Shown here: positions 54,257 through 63,404 of the stretch, piece after piece
Layout: each line of letters opens with the position of its first letter
How positions within the stretch are numbered: position 1 is the stretch's first letter
NCBI RefSeq assembly: GCF_029277445.1
Contig: NZ_CP119566.1
Coordinates: 1-64,000, forward strand
Direction: 5' to 3'
Length of the DNA: 64,000 nucleotides
From: Pararhizobium qamdonense
GTDB taxonomy: Bacteria; Pseudomonadota; Alphaproteobacteria; Rhizobiales; Rhizobiaceae
Made by a program: the position numbers and the translations under genes
The notes under the pieces: model-generated
What the model saw: the letters and a program-made list of their open reading frames with translations, nothing else
Told to the model about the DNA's origin: nothing
The model's database searches: none

Positions 54257-56965
54257 ATGACCGACAACAACGACGACAAGACATTCGGCGGAGCCAAGAA
54301 GACGCTGACCCTGAAGCCTTCCGGGGTGAGCCAGGGAACTGTTCGCCAGGACATGGGTCGCGGCCGGACGAAGGCAGTCGTGGTCGAGACGCGCAAGCGT
54401 CGGCCCATGCGGCCGGAAGACGAAAAGCCGGTCGTTCCGATCGCAACACCGGCAGCCCCGGTGGCACGCGTGGTCGAGCCTGTGCGCCCGGCGCCTGCGC
54501 CACAGCAGCAACAGCCTGCGCGCCCGGCCCAGCAACAGCCGCAGCCGCGCCAGCAGGACAACCGCCAGGACAACAACAATCGCCCGCGCGTCGGTGTGGT
54601 TCTCAACCAGCTTTCGGCTGGTGAGATCGACGCCCGCCGCCGTGCGCTTGCCGAAGCCCAGATCCGCGATGCCGAAGACGCCAAGCGCCGCGCTGCCGAA
54701 GAGGCACGCCGCGCCGCCGAAGAGGCAGAGCGCCTGAAGGCCGAGCAGGCCGAAGCCGCCCGTCTGGCTGCCGAAGAAGCAGCCCGCACGCCGGCCGAAC
54801 GCGCCGCCGAAAAGGCTGCAGCCGAGGCAGCCGCCGCCGCTGAAGCCGAAGCAACCGCTGTCGCCGCCCGCAAGGCGGAAGACCAGGCGCGCGCCCAGGC
54901 CGCAAAGCCTGCAACGGCGCCATCGACCATTACCCCCACCATCGGCGCCCGCCGCAAGGCGGAAGGCGAAGAGGAAGAGGCCCGTCCGAACCGTGGCGCG
55001 ACCGCACCGGTGCGCGGCAAGGTCGTTCGCCCCGAGCCTGCCAAGGCCCCTGCCCGTCCGAAGACGGAAGAGGAACGCCGAAAGGGCAAGCTGACGCTGA
55101 CCGCTGCTCTCGACGATGACGGCAATCCGCGCGGCCGCTCCATGGCTGCCATGCGCCGCCGCCAGGAGAAATTCCGCCGCAGCCAGATGCAGGAAACCCG
55201 CGAAAAGGTCATGCGCGAAGTGATCCTTCCGGAAACCATCACCATTCAGGAATTGTCGCAGCGTATGGCCGAGCGGGCCGTCGATGTGATCAAGTACCTG
55301 ATGAAGGAAGGCCAGATGATGAAGCCGGGCGACGTCATCGACGCCGACCTTGCAGAACTCATCGCCGGCGAATTCGGCCACACGGTCAAGCGCGTTTCGG
55401 AATCCGATGTCGAAGAAGGCCTGTTCAACGGCAAGGACGATGGCGACATGCTGCCGCGTCCGCCGATCGTGACCATCATGGGTCACGTCGACCACGGCAA
55501 GACATCGCTGCTCGACGCCATCCGCAAGACCCATGTCGTTTCGGGCGAGGCCGGTGGCATCACCCAGCATATCGGCGCCTACCAGGTCGAGCAGAACGGT
55601 CACAAGATCACCTTCATCGACACCCCCGGCCACGCCGCCTTTACGGCCATGCGTGCCCGCGGCGCCCAGGCGACCGACATCGCGATCCTGGTAGTTGCGG
55701 CGGACGACAGCGTCATGCCGCAGACGATCGAATCCATCAGCCACGCCAAGGCTGCCGGCGTTCCGATCATCGTCGCCATCAACAAGGTCGACAAGCACGA
55801 AGCTGATCCGCAGAAGGTGCGCAACCAGCTGCTGCAGCACGAAGTGTTCGTGGAAACCATGGGCGGTGAAGTGCTCGACGTCGAGGTTTCGGCCAAGACC
55901 GGCCTCGGCCTCGACAAGCTGCTCGAAGCCATCCTGCTGCAGGCCGAAATTCTGGACCTGCGCGCCGATGCGGACCGCACGGCAGAAGGGACCGTCGTCG
56001 AAGCCCAGCTCGATCGCGGCCGCGGTGCGGTTGCCACCGTCCTGGTCCAGAAGGGCACCTTGAAGCCGGGTCAGATTATCGTCGCCGGCGACCAGTGGGG
56101 CCGTGTGCGTGCCCTCGTCAACGACCAGGGCGAACACGTCAAGGAAGCGCCTCCGTCGATGCCGGTCGAGATCCTCGGTCTGTCCGGTACGCCGCTGGCC
56201 GGTGACAAGTTCGCCGTCGTCGAAAACGAGAGCCGTGCCCGCGAAATCTCTGAATATCGTCAGCGCCTGACCCGCGACAAGGCCGTTGCCCGTGCATCGG
56301 GCCAGCGCGGTTCGCTGGAACAGATGATGATGACGCTGCAAAATACCGGCCTCAAGGAATTCCCGCTGGTCATCAAGGGCGACGTGCAGGGCTCGATCGA
56401 AGCCATTGCCGGCGCACTCGACAAACTGGGAACCGACGAGGTTCGTGCCCGCATCGTGCATTCGGGTGCCGGTGGCATCACCGAGTCCGACATCTCGCTG
56501 GCGGAAGCCTCGAACGCGGCCATCATCGGATTCAACGTTCGTGCCAACGCCCAGGCCCGCACCGCTGCGGAACGCGCCGGTATTGAAATCCGCTACTACA
56601 ACATCATCTACGATCTGGTGGATGATGTTAAGGCGGCGATGTCGGGTCTTCTTTCCCCGGAAAGACGCGAAACCTTCCTCGGCAATGCCGAAATCCTGGA
56701 AGTGTTCAACATCACCAAGACCGGCAAGGTCGCGGGTTGCCGCGTCATCGAAGGCAAGGTGGAACGTGGTGCAGGCGTGCGTCTGGTTCGCGACAACGTC
56801 GTTATCCACGAAGGCAAGCTCAAGACACTCAAGCGCTTCAAGGACGAAGTCTCCGAAGTGCCGATGGGCCAGGAATGCGGCATGGCCTTCGAGAATTACG
56901 AAGACATCCGCGCCGGCGACACGATCGAATGCTTCCGCGTCGAGCACATCACCCGCACGCTGTAA
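54257..56965 (+). CDS. infB: translation initiation factor IF-2
   Basis: IF-2 is the GTPase that brings initiator tRNA to the ribosome. The 902-residue product has a long Ala/Glu/Arg-rich N-terminal region (about 60-290), an IF2_N segment near 315, and a G domain starting near 408 with G1 [10 protein letters not shown]3 DTPGHAAF and G4 NKVDKHE, then domains II-IV. The low-complexity N-terminus explains the long antisense open frame at 53969-56947, which is not a gene. Confidence 0.98.
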   Translation: MTDNNDDKTFGGAKKTLTLKPSGVSQGTVRQDMGRGRTKAVVVETRKRRPMRPEDEKPVVPIATPAAPVARVVEPVRPAPAPQQQQPARPAQQQPQPRQQDNRQDNNNRPRVGVVLNQLSAGEIDARRRALAEAQIRDAEDAKRRAAEEARRAAEEAERLKAEQAEAARLAAEEAARTPAERAAEKAAAEAAAAAEAEATAVAARKAEDQARAQAAKPATAPSTITPTIGARRKAEGEEEEARPNRGATAPVRGKVVRPEPAKAPARPKTEEERRKGKLTLTAALDDDGNPRGRSMAAMRRRQEKFRRSQMQETREKVMREVILPETITIQELSQRMAERAVDVIKYLMKEGQMMKPGDVIDADLAELIAGEFGHTVKRVSESDVEEGLFNGKDDGDMLPRPPIVTIMGHVDHGKTSLLDAIRKTHVVSGEAGGITQHIGAYQVEQNGHKITFIDTPGHAAFTAMRARGAQATDIAILVVAADDSVMPQTIESISHAKAAGVPIIVAINKVDKHEADPQKVRNQLLQHEVFVETMGGEVLDVEVSAKTGLGLDKLLEAILLQAEILDLRADADRTAEGTVVEAQLDRGRGAVATVLVQKGTLKPGQIIVAGDQWGRVRALVNDQGEHVKEAPPSMPVEILGLSGTPLAGDKFAVVENESRAREISEYRQRLTRDKAVARASGQRGSLEQMMMTLQNTGLKEFPLVIKGDVQGSIEAIAGALDKLGTDEVRARIVHSGAGGITESDISLAEASNAAIIGFNVRANAQARTAAERAGIEIRYYNIIYDLVDDVKAAMSGLLSPERRETFLGNAEILEVFNITKTGKVAGCRVIEGKVERGAGVRLVRDNVVIHEGKLKTLKRFKDEVSEVPMGQECGMAFENYEDIRAGDTIECFRVEHITRTL

Positions 56966-56990
56966 TTCTTTTGAGCGATATCAAGATAAG

Positions 56991-57034
56991 CCAAACGCCG
57001 TCTGTTTTCATGACAGACGGCGTTTGGCGTTTTT
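56991..57034 (+). terminator. strong intrinsic terminator after infB
   Basis: A perfect 15-bp stem (CCAAACGCCGTCTGT against ACAGACGGCGTTTGG) with a seven-base loop, then CG and five T. The loop contains the ATG of the next gene. Confidence 0.93.
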
Positions 57035-57606
57035 CACACGTGTACAGTAGCTCAGAACTCGCAGCGTCCCGAAAGGAAGTTAGAAATTTTTCTGCTTCAC
57101 AGGGATCGACGGCCAAAAAAACCGCATTCCTCACACTCGTCTTGATACTATTGGTGCTGTATCTATTGACGCTAGCGGTATGTTCTGCACTTTTAATAGA
57201 TTATCTGTATGATAATTTCCCATGGATGATCATGGAGTATGCAAATAACGCATTTGGCGTCGCACTTTATATATTTATTACCTTAACATTACACTTCTCA
57301 ATTTTATTTCTATTTCGAATTCTCTCTCTTCGGCCCAAGTCCGGTGCAATCAGCATTTATGACTATGAGATCACCACATCTTCTGTGACCACGGACGGAA
57401 ATGGCCAAAGGACCGAAACACGCTGGAATGCCGTCACTATGTTTGGTGAAACGAAAAACTATTTTGTCGTGTCGCATCGCTTTGGCGTCTACATTGCCAT
57501 ACCAAAGCGTGCCTTTTCAAATGTGGAGATGTTGGCTGACTTCAAAAAGTTTTGCGAGCAGGCACTCAATGCGGCCAAATCGACCAACGGAAAAATAACC
57601 CAGTAA
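57010..57606 (+). CDS. YcxB-like membrane protein, AT-rich
   Basis: The 198-residue frame (from ATG 57010) has two hydrophobic helices (about 40-60 and 80-105) and a C-terminal soluble domain (about 115-190) with YEITTSSVTTDGNG, WNAVTMFGETKNYFVV and IAIPKRAFSNVEMLADFKKF, the pattern of the YcxB-like family. The DNA is clearly richer in A/T than its neighbours, which suggests recent acquisition. The ATG lies in the loop of the infB terminator and no good ribosome site is seen, so the true start may be further in (GTG 57040 is in frame). Confidence 0.65.
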   Translation: MTDGVWRFSHVYSSSELAASRKEVRNFSASQGSTAKKTAFLTLVLILLVLYLLTLAVCSALLIDYLYDNFPWMIMEYANNAFGVALYIFITLTLHFSILFLFRILSLRPKSGAISIYDYEITTSSVTTDGNGQRTETRWNAVTMFGETKNYFVVSHRFGVYIAIPKRAFSNVEMLADFKKFCEQALNAAKSTNGKITQ

Positions 57607-57648
57607 CAAATTGGCGCCACAGCTATTTCAAGCTGCGGCGCCACACAC

Positions 57649-58098
57649 TTAAATCTGCTTGCCGATCTTTGCGTCCACAGACTGCGCATTCGATCCACGA
57701 ATGGCAAAGAACAGGAAGATCGCCGCCCAGAGGATCGATTTCTCAGCGCCGGCAAGGCCCTCGCTTTTCACGATGCCATGAAAGTAGACCGTGACCAGCA
57801 GAACGATCATCGCGGCAAAGGAGGCCGGACGGGTAAACAGGCCGATCGCAATCAGGATTCCGCCGAAAAATTCCGTGGCGGCGAGAAGCGGCGACCAGAA
57901 GACGCCGGGATAGAAGCCAAGGCTTTCGACCATGCCGACGGCGCCGAACGGATTGCTGATCTTGCCAAAGCCATGGGTGACGAGCAGCACGCCCGCGACC
58001 ACGCGCAGCAATGTTTCGGCCGAGGTATCGAGCGGCAGATAGAACCGCTGCAGGGCGGGCAGCATGGCTGGCGGCCGGGTCGATGGTAGGTCAGTCAT
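57649..58098 (-). CDS. DoxX family membrane protein
   Basis: From ATG 58098 (GGAG upstream) the product has 149 residues with about four hydrophobic helices, including RVVAGVLLVTHGFGKI near 35 and ATEFFGGILIAIGLFTRPAS near 75, the DoxX/YphA pattern. Function is not settled; some members take part in redox stress responses. It converges with the YcxB-like gene. The 205 bases upstream (58099-58303) contain a 7-bp hairpin (CGCAGCA/TGCTGCG, 58123-58142). Confidence 0.9.
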   Translation of the reverse strand: MTDLPSTRPPAMLPALQRFYLPLDTSAETLLRVVAGVLLVTHGFGKISNPFGAVGMVESLGFYPGVFWSPLLAATEFFGGILIAIGLFTRPASFAAMIVLLVTVYFHGIVKSEGLAGAEKSILWAAIFLFFAIRGSNAQSVDAKIGKQI

Positions 58099-58303
58099 GT
58101 TGGCTCCTCTTGATATTAGCAACGCAGCATTCTCTTGCTGCGAAAACTTCAGCGATCAAGGGCGGCCCCCATAAAACCTGATTATTTCAGTTAACAATTT
58201 CGTGAGCCATTCTTGATTACGCCCTGTTGCGGTCCCATGCACCGATCGGTAACGTCCGCCAAACCAAAGCTCTCCCCAAACCAAGCTCTCTGCGGAAACC
58301 GCC

Positions 58304-58585
58304 ATGACAGAAAAGCCACGCATCGCCATTCTCTACTGCACCCAGTGCAACTGGCTCTTGCGGTCTGCCTGGATGGCGCAGGAACTGCTCTCCACCTTCG
58401 GCGACAGCCTTGGCGAAGTGGCGCTTATTCCCGGCACCGGCGGCAATTTTGAAATCCATGTGGGCGACACCCTGATCTGGGAGCGCAAGCGCGATGGCGG
58501 CTTTCCGGGACCGAAGGAATTGAAGCAGCGTGTGCGTGACGTGATCGAGCCCGGGCGCGATCTCGGCCATACCGACCGGACGTGA
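58304..58585 (+). CDS. SelT/SelW/SelH family (Rdx-type) protein
   Basis: The 93-residue product has a thioredoxin-like fold with the redox motif CTQC near residue 12 and the family stretch GTGGNFEIHVGDTLIWERKRDGGFPGPKELKQRVRD. Bacterial members have Cys where animal selenoproteins have selenocysteine. It is followed after four bases by the YqaA-like gene, suggesting cotranscription. Confidence 0.9.
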   Translation: MTEKPRIAILYCTQCNWLLRSAWMAQELLSTFGDSLGEVALIPGTGGNFEIHVGDTLIWERKRDGGFPGPKELKQRVRDVIEPGRDLGHTDRT

Positions 58586-58589
58586 GCCT

Positions 58590-59027
58590 TTGACCGCAGG
58601 CCTGCTTTTCGGCGTGTTCAGCGCCGCCTTTTTATCCGCAACATTGCTGGTTGGCGTTTCCGAAGCCGCGTTGATCCTTGCTGCCCGGCGGCCGGATGCG
58701 CATCTCATCGCCCTTTTCCTGGCCGCGACGGCCGGCAACGTGCTGGGCGCGGTGGTCAATTTCGTGCTCGGCCGCTTTCTCCTGCGCTTTGAAAATTGCC
58801 GCTGGTTTCCCGTGAGCCCGCTTAACCGCAAGCGGGCGGAGGCCCTGTTCGGCCGCTATGGCCGGCCCATCCTGCTGTTGTCCTGGCTCCCCGTGGTCGG
58901 CGACCCGTTGACACTGGTGGCGGGGCTGTTGCGCACCCCGCTGCCGGTATTTCTCCTCTATGTCACGATCGGCAAGGCCGCACGTTACGCCGTGCTGTTA
59001 TGGGCCTGGGACACATTTGCCGGCTGA
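58590..59027 (+). CDS. YqaA/DedA-like small membrane protein
   Basis: The 145-residue product begins at TTG 58590 and has about four hydrophobic segments with the SNARE-associated/DedA-type motifs SEAALI near 25, AATAGNVLGAVVNFVLGR near 45 and a C-terminal FLLYVTIGKAARY. YqaA proteins are short relatives of DedA lipid scramblases. Membrane location is clear; function unknown. Confidence 0.85.
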   Translation: MTAGLLFGVFSAAFLSATLLVGVSEAALILAARRPDAHLIALFLAATAGNVLGAVVNFVLGRFLLRFENCRWFPVSPLNRKRAEALFGRYGRPILLLSWLPVVGDPLTLVAGLLRTPLPVFLLYVTIGKAARYAVLLWAWDTFAG

Positions 59028-59047
59028 CACCCTCTTAAAGACGGAAT

Positions 59048-59068
59048 CGGCGGGGAAAATCCCCGCCG
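59048..59068. terminator. hairpin between convergent YqaA-like and BA14K genes
   Basis: CGGCGGGG, loop AAAAT, CCCCGCCG. No T tract on either side. Confidence 0.5.
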
Positions 59069-59089
59069 CCTGATGCAATTCCGTGTCGC

Positions 59090-59503
59090 TTACCGGTAGG
59101 GCGAGCGGCAAACCCTGTAGGCGCCGCTGTTCGACAGGAAACGGTTCGTTGCCGGATTGTAGGAGCGGTAGCGCGACAGGCACCAGCGCACATGACGATT
59201 GTAGCCGTTGTAAATCATCGGCGGCGCTACATAGACCGGCGGGCGGTAGTAGGGCCGGTACGGCCGGTAGTGATATCCGGGCCGGTAATAGGGACGGTAA
59301 TGCGGGCGATGATGGGGCCGGTAACCGGGGCGATGATGCGGCCGGTAGTGGCCGTGACCGCGGCGATGGGCCACCGTCTGGACGTCTGTTTTTTGCGACG
59401 CGCCGATATCCGGTGTCGGCATCGCCTGCGCGCCGGCAACCGGCATCATGATGGAGGCTGCGCTCAGCACGCAGCCAATAACGAAATTGCGAAATCCCGC
59501 CAT
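59090..59503 (-). CDS. BA14K family exported protein
   Basis: From ATG 59503 the product has 137 residues: a signal peptide (cleavage near GAQAMP, 27), a repetitive His/Tyr/Arg/Pro region (RPHHRP and YRPYYRP units, about 55-95) and the BA14K motif VRWCLSRYRSYNPATNRFL with two Cys near the C-terminus. BA14K proteins were first described in Brucella as immunoreactive, lectin-like proteins. ATG 59515 is an alternative start. Confidence 0.88.
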   Translation of the reverse strand: MAGFRNFVIGCVLSAASIMMPVAGAQAMPTPDIGASQKTDVQTVAHRRGHGHYRPHHRPGYRPHHRPHYRPYYRPGYHYRPYRPYYRPPVYVAPPMIYNGYNRHVRWCLSRYRSYNPATNRFLSNSGAYRVCRSPYR

Positions 59504-59719
59504 TTGTTTCCTCATTTCTCCCAAAGGGGTTTACTTGGTTGGTGTCCCTTTTTTATATAACGGCCAGTCTTTTTGTTTTATTTCGTATTTCCGTAGTCAT
59601 CCGACTGCAATTTGGCGCCATTCGGCGTCCAAACCTTTCACAAGCGGCAGAATGCCCCAATATTGACTGCAAGTCACCCGCCGGATTATCGCAATCCCGC
59701 CGGCGCGACGGAGGATAGA

Positions 59720-61159
59720 TTGAGTTTGAAATTCGGTACCAGCGGCCTGCGCGGCCTTTCCATCGACCTGAACGGCCCCCCTGCCGCCCTCTATGCAACG
59801 GCCTTCGCCCGTCATTTGATCTCGTCCGGACAGGCCAAGCAAGGTGATCCGATCCTGCTTGGCCGCGATTTCAGGGCCTCCAGCCCGGAGATTTCGGCGA
59901 TCTGCGCCGGTGCCTTGACCCGCGCCGGACTGGCCGTTTTCGATTGCGGCACGGTGCCGACGCCGGCCCTGGCTTTGTATGGGTTGGAACTCGGCGCCGC
60001 CGCGCTGATGGTTACCGGCTCGCACATCCCAGCCGATCGCAACGGCATCAAGTTCTACCGCCCGGACGGCGAAATCTCCAAGATCGATGAGGAAGCCATC
60101 GGCCGGCAAGCGGAGGCGATCATGGCGGAGCCCGCCGCGATCGATGCAACACCCGGTGAGGCTGCCGATCACGCCCGCCACTCCGAAGCGCTTTTCCTCA
60201 CCCGCAATGCCTCGATCCTTCCCGCAGGCGCCCTGTCCGGCCTCAAGGTCGGCGTCTACCAGCACAGCACGGTGGCGCGCGACCTGTTTGTCGAGGTCCT
60301 GTCCGGCTATGGCGCTGAGGTCGTGGCGCTCGGCCGTTCCGCCGATTTCATTCCGGTGGATACCGAGGCGGTGTCTCCCGCAACCATTGACCTGCTCCAG
60401 GCCTGGGCGCGCGAGCACAGGCTCGACGCGATCGTCTCCGCCGATGGTGACGGCGACCGTCCGCTGGTCAGCGACGAAACCGGCCTGCCGCTGCGCGGCG
60501 ACCTTCTCGGCCTGATCGCGGCGCAATTCACCGGCGCCACGGTGGCCGTGACCCCCGTCACCTCCAATTCCGGCCTGGAGCGCCAGCCGGATCTGACCAT
60601 CCTGCGCACCCGTGTCGGCTCGCCCTTCGTCATCGAAGGCATGCTGGAGGCGGTCCGCAGCGGCAAGACCGGCGTTGCCGGCTTCGAGGCCAATGGCGGC
60701 ACCTTGACCGCCACGGACTTTACCTTGAACGGCGCCACGTTGAAAGCTCTGCCGACGCGTGACAGCTTCCTGCCGGCGCTGGCCGTGCTGTCGCTGGCCG
60801 CACAGCGCCAGAAGCCGCTTTCGGCGATTGCGCAAGACTTTGCGCTCCCGGTGGCGCTGAGCGACCGGATCGAGAATTTTCCGCTGGAAACCAGTGCTGC
60901 GCTGATGCGCCACCTCCGTTCCGGAATGGACAATCTGGCTGCATTTCTCGCCCCGATCGGCAAGCCGGAAACCGTCAGCGATATCGACGGATTGCGCGTG
61001 ATGCTGACCGATCGCAGCATCGTTCACTTCCGTCCGTCGGGCAATGCGCCGGAAATGCGCTGCTATGCCGAAGCGGAAACGGCGGATCAGGCAAAGCGCG
61101 TTCTGGACCAGGGGCTTGCCGCCATCCGCGCCTTTGGCGAGGCGTACGCAAAAGCCTGA
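59720..61159 (+). CDS. phosphomannomutase/phosphoglucomutase family protein
   Basis: A four-domain alpha-D-phosphohexomutase that interconverts sugar 1- and 6-phosphates. The start is TTG 59720 (GGAGGA at 59710-59715), giving 479 residues starting near FGTSGLRG; motifs are the phosphoserine loop TGSHIPADRNGIKFY near 98, the metal loop DGDGDRPL near 250, the sugar loop GFEANGG near 325 and the phosphate loop RPSGNAPEMRCYAE near 440. Ser replaces the second residue of the common TASHNP loop context, but the catalytic Ser is present. Confidence 0.9.
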   Translation: MSLKFGTSGLRGLSIDLNGPPAALYATAFARHLISSGQAKQGDPILLGRDFRASSPEISAICAGALTRAGLAVFDCGTVPTPALALYGLELGAAALMVTGSHIPADRNGIKFYRPDGEISKIDEEAIGRQAEAIMAEPAAIDATPGEAADHARHSEALFLTRNASILPAGALSGLKVGVYQHSTVARDLFVEVLSGYGAEVVALGRSADFIPVDTEAVSPATIDLLQAWAREHRLDAIVSADGDGDRPLVSDETGLPLRGDLLGLIAAQFTGATVAVTPVTSNSGLERQPDLTILRTRVGSPFVIEGMLEAVRSGKTGVAGFEANGGTLTATDFTLNGATLKALPTRDSFLPALAVLSLAAQRQKPLSAIAQDFALPVALSDRIENFPLETSAALMRHLRSGMDNLAAFLAPIGKPETVSDIDGLRVMLTDRSIVHFRPSGNAPEMRCYAEAETADQAKRVLDQGLAAIRAFGEAYAKA

Positions 61160-61298
61160 CGACGGGAGAATGCGACGAAATTGTTTCGGGGAAAATCTTT
61201 GCTGTTCAACGGTTTGCTCAACTTTTCCCGACAATTTCAAGAAAACTTCAAAAACCCTGTTGACACAAAAGCGTGGGGCCCGTACACCCCCGCTCGTC

Positions 61299-61385
61299 GC
61301 CCAGATGGCGGAATTGGTAGACGCGCCAGCTTCAGGTGCTGGTACTCGAAAGGGTGTGGAGGTTCGAGTCCTCTTCTGGGCACCA
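61299..61385 (+). tRNA. tRNA-Leu (anticodon CAG)
   Basis: The 87-base class II tRNA has acceptor GCCCAGA/TCTGGGC, D-loop GGTAGACGC, anticodon loop TTCAGGT giving CAG, a long variable arm, T-arm GAGGTTCGAGTCCTC and an encoded CCA. It lies 139 bases after the mutase gene. Confidence 0.97.
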
Positions 61386-61424
61386 ATTTCATATTCACAG
61401 CTGCTCCGGCAGTTTTGAACATCC

Positions 61425-61452
61425 AAAAAAGCCCGGTTCGCCGGGCTTTTTT
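61425..61452. terminator. bidirectional intrinsic terminator after tRNA-Leu
   Basis: AAAAAAGCCCGG and CCGGGCTTTTTT form a perfect 12-bp stem with a TTCG tetraloop. It isolates tRNA-Leu from the amiC operon. Confidence 0.93.
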
Positions 61453-61538
61453 CGTTTCAGGGTTTCATCCCCCGCAGCCCCCGAATCCGGTTTCGTCCTT
61501 GGCTTTCATTCCTAGCGCGCCACCCCGGCGAATGATGC

Positions 61539-61567
61539 TTGACATGAGGGCAATGCCCGTATTTTAA
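61539..61567 (+). promoter_or_regulatory. putative promoter of the amiC-amiR operon
   Basis: A perfect TTGACA (61539-61544) is followed at 17 bases by TTTTAA (61562-61567), which predicts a transcript start near 61574 and a leader of about 115 bases. Confidence 0.5.
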
Positions 61568-61597
61568 TCCTGCCAACGAATTAAGCACTTTCATTCA

Positions 61598-61680
61598 CAT
61601 GACCTCTTGGTCGATGGGCAGTTTGGCCCCACGATGCTCCCATCTCAGATGGGCACGGCGTCGTGGGGTTTTTGGTTTTT
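61598..61680 (+). promoter_or_regulatory. leader with intrinsic terminator and competing hairpins (putative ANTAR target)
   Basis: Three hairpins follow each other: GACC/GGTC with a four-base loop (61601-61612), GGGC-AGTTTG-GCCC with a hexaloop (61616-61629), and a long terminator stem CCCCACGA/TCGTGGGG enclosing CCCATC/GATGGG (61627-61668), ending in two T runs. The second hairpin shares GCCC with the terminator's 5' arm, so the two exclude each other. The start codon of amiC follows 10 bases on. The 304-base gap 61386-61689 is explained by terminator, promoter and this leader. Confidence 0.5.
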
Positions 61681-61689
61681 GGCGGGCTG

Positions 61690-62826
61690 ATGAAAAACAC
61701 GGTACGAATTGGCATTCTGTATTCGACGACCGGCCCCTATGCGGAGATCGGACGCGACGCGCGTGATGGCGCCGATTTTGCAATCGAGGAAATCCGTGCC
61801 CTCCATGGCAATGCCGTCGAGCCCGTGACCATCGACCCGCATGCCGATATCGCCGCCTATCTCGAAGGTGCGCGCGCCATGCTGCGCGACCATGGCTGCC
61901 GGCATATCATTGGCACCATCACCTCGCTCGCCCGCAAGGAAGTCATTCCGCTTGTCGAAAAACATGATGGCCTGCTCTGGTACATGTGCCCCTATGAGGG
62001 TTTCGAGGCCAATGACAATGTCATCTATACCGGCGGCTGCCCCAACCAGCATCTTTTGCCGCTGTTCGATTATCTGATCCCGCGCTTCGGACGCCGCCCC
62101 TATCTGGTCGGCGCCAATTATGTCTGGGGCTGGGAAATGAACCGGCTGGCCCGCGAGCTGATCGAGGAGGCAGGTGGCGAAGTACTCGGTGAGCGCTATC
62201 TGCCGCTGGAGGAAACCGCCGTCGAGCGCATCGTTCTGGATATCGAGCGGCAGCGCCCGAGCTTCATCCTCAATAATTTCATCGGCCCGTCCAGCTATGC
62301 CTTTCTCGCCGCCATTCGCGCGCTCGGCGCCCGCAATCCGGCCTTTCTTCCGGAAAACTGCCCGGTGGTGAGCTGCGACCTGCAGGAAAGCGAACTGCCC
62401 CATATCGGCCTTGGCGTCGCCACGGGCCAGCTCTGCGCGGCCGCCTATTTCGATACGGTTGCGACCCCGGAAAATGCCGCCTTCAAGGCGCAGGTCTCCG
62501 CCAAGTTCGGTGTGGAGCGGCGCATTTCGAGCGTTTTTGCCAGCGCCTATGCCTCGGTCAAGCTGTGCGCGGAAGCCATCCTGGCAGCCGGAACGGACGA
62601 TCCGACTGCGGTTGCGCGCCAGCTCTCGGCGGCGCCTCTGCCGACGGTGCTGGGTCCGATCGTGATCAATCCCGATACCCGCCACGCAGCACTCCCCTTT
62701 CATCTTGGCCGCATCAATGACGGCGGCGGTTTCGATATCATCGCTTCGCAGCCGGCTATACCCGCCGATCCCTATCTGACCGGCCGCCGCACCCGCCAGC
62801 CGGCGCAGCTGAGGATCGTGTCATGA
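61690..62826 (+). CDS. AmiC/urea-type periplasmic-binding-fold sensor protein
   Basis: From ATG 61690 the product has 378 residues without a signal peptide, so it stays in the cytoplasm. It shows the type I binding fold of AmiC and urea-binding proteins: IGILYSTTGPYAEIGRDARDG at the start, NDNVIYTGGCPNQHLLPLFDY near 115 and GANYVWGWEMNRL near 143. AmiC in Pseudomonas senses short amides and holds AmiR inactive. The gene overlaps the amiR-like gene by four bases (ATGA) and is preceded by a leader terminator. Confidence 0.85.
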   Translation: MKNTVRIGILYSTTGPYAEIGRDARDGADFAIEEIRALHGNAVEPVTIDPHADIAAYLEGARAMLRDHGCRHIIGTITSLARKEVIPLVEKHDGLLWYMCPYEGFEANDNVIYTGGCPNQHLLPLFDYLIPRFGRRPYLVGANYVWGWEMNRLARELIEEAGGEVLGERYLPLEETAVERIVLDIERQRPSFILNNFIGPSSYAFLAAIRALGARNPAFLPENCPVVSCDLQESELPHIGLGVATGQLCAAAYFDTVATPENAAFKAQVSAKFGVERRISSVFASAYASVKLCAEAILAAGTDDPTAVARQLSAAPLPTVLGPIVINPDTRHAALPFHLGRINDGGGFDIIASQPAIPADPYLTGRRTRQPAQLRIVS

Positions 62827-63404
62827 GGGAAACACCAAATTTCACCGGCTGGCGCGCCACCATTCTCCATCGCGAAGACAACACCACCGAACGGCTGACC
62901 CGCCAGCTGAAGCTGATCGGCTTTCAAGTGACGGTTCAGTGGCAACCGCTCGATGCCGCCGACCTGCCGGATTTCGTGCTTGTCGATGCCGATCAGGGCT
63001 GGGACGGGCTCTTGCCCTGGAGCGGCGAAAATGCGCCGCGGCCGCTGGTGGCGCTGCTCGGCTCAGAGGCCCCCGGGCGCATTGCCTGGGCGATGCAACA
63101 GGGCGTCGGCGCCATCATCGCCAAGCCGCTGGCCTCCTCGGCCGTCTATCCCGCCCTGGTCATGGCGCTTGGCATCCACCGTGAACGCAAGGCCGTGATC
63201 GACAAGCTGAACCATCTGGAAGAGCGCGTCCGGCTGCGGCCGCTGGTGCATGCCGCCGTCGAGCGCATCATTGCCGAGCGCCATGTCGACGAGGAACTCG
63301 CCTATACGATCCTGCGCAATTGCGCGATGCGCCGCCGCATGCCGTTGGAGCAGATCGCAGCCTCTATTCTCGGCGGCGCCGAGCCCATGCCGGAGGCCGG
63401 TTGA
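62823..63404 (+). CDS. AmiR-like ANTAR-domain transcription antiterminator
   Basis: The 193-residue product has a receiver-like N-terminal domain (about 10-115; it keeps an Asp in FVLVDADQ and a Lys-Pro pair in IIAKPL) followed by a coiled-coil and an ANTAR RNA-binding domain (about 125-185; RPLVHAAVERIIAERHVDEELAYTILRNCAMRRR). AmiR proteins bind leader hairpins and prevent termination. The overlap with the sensor gene and the leader terminator 1.2 kb upstream support that role here. It is unclear whether the N-domain is phosphorylated. Confidence 0.86.
   Translation: MRETPNFTGWRATILHREDNTTERLTRQLKLIGFQVTVQWQPLDAADLPDFVLVDADQGWDGLLPWSGENAPRPLVALLGSEAPGRIAWAMQQGVGAIIAKPLASSAVYPALVMALGIHRERKAVIDKLNHLEERVRLRPLVHAAVERIIAERHVDEELAYTILRNCAMRRRMPLEQIAASILGGAEPMPEAG

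Noticed and set aside
53969..56947. 992-codon open frame antisense to ylxR and infB
   Set aside because: Exactly antisense to highly conserved infB; composition (His/Asp/Gly/Leu-rich) is that expected from the complement of a GC-rich gene. No ribosome site or family match.
59210..59350. Repeated GGCCGGTA-type units that look like a short tandem array
   Set aside because: They are the coding repeats for the Tyr/Arg/Pro/His region of the BA14K protein, not a CRISPR array or intergenic repeat.
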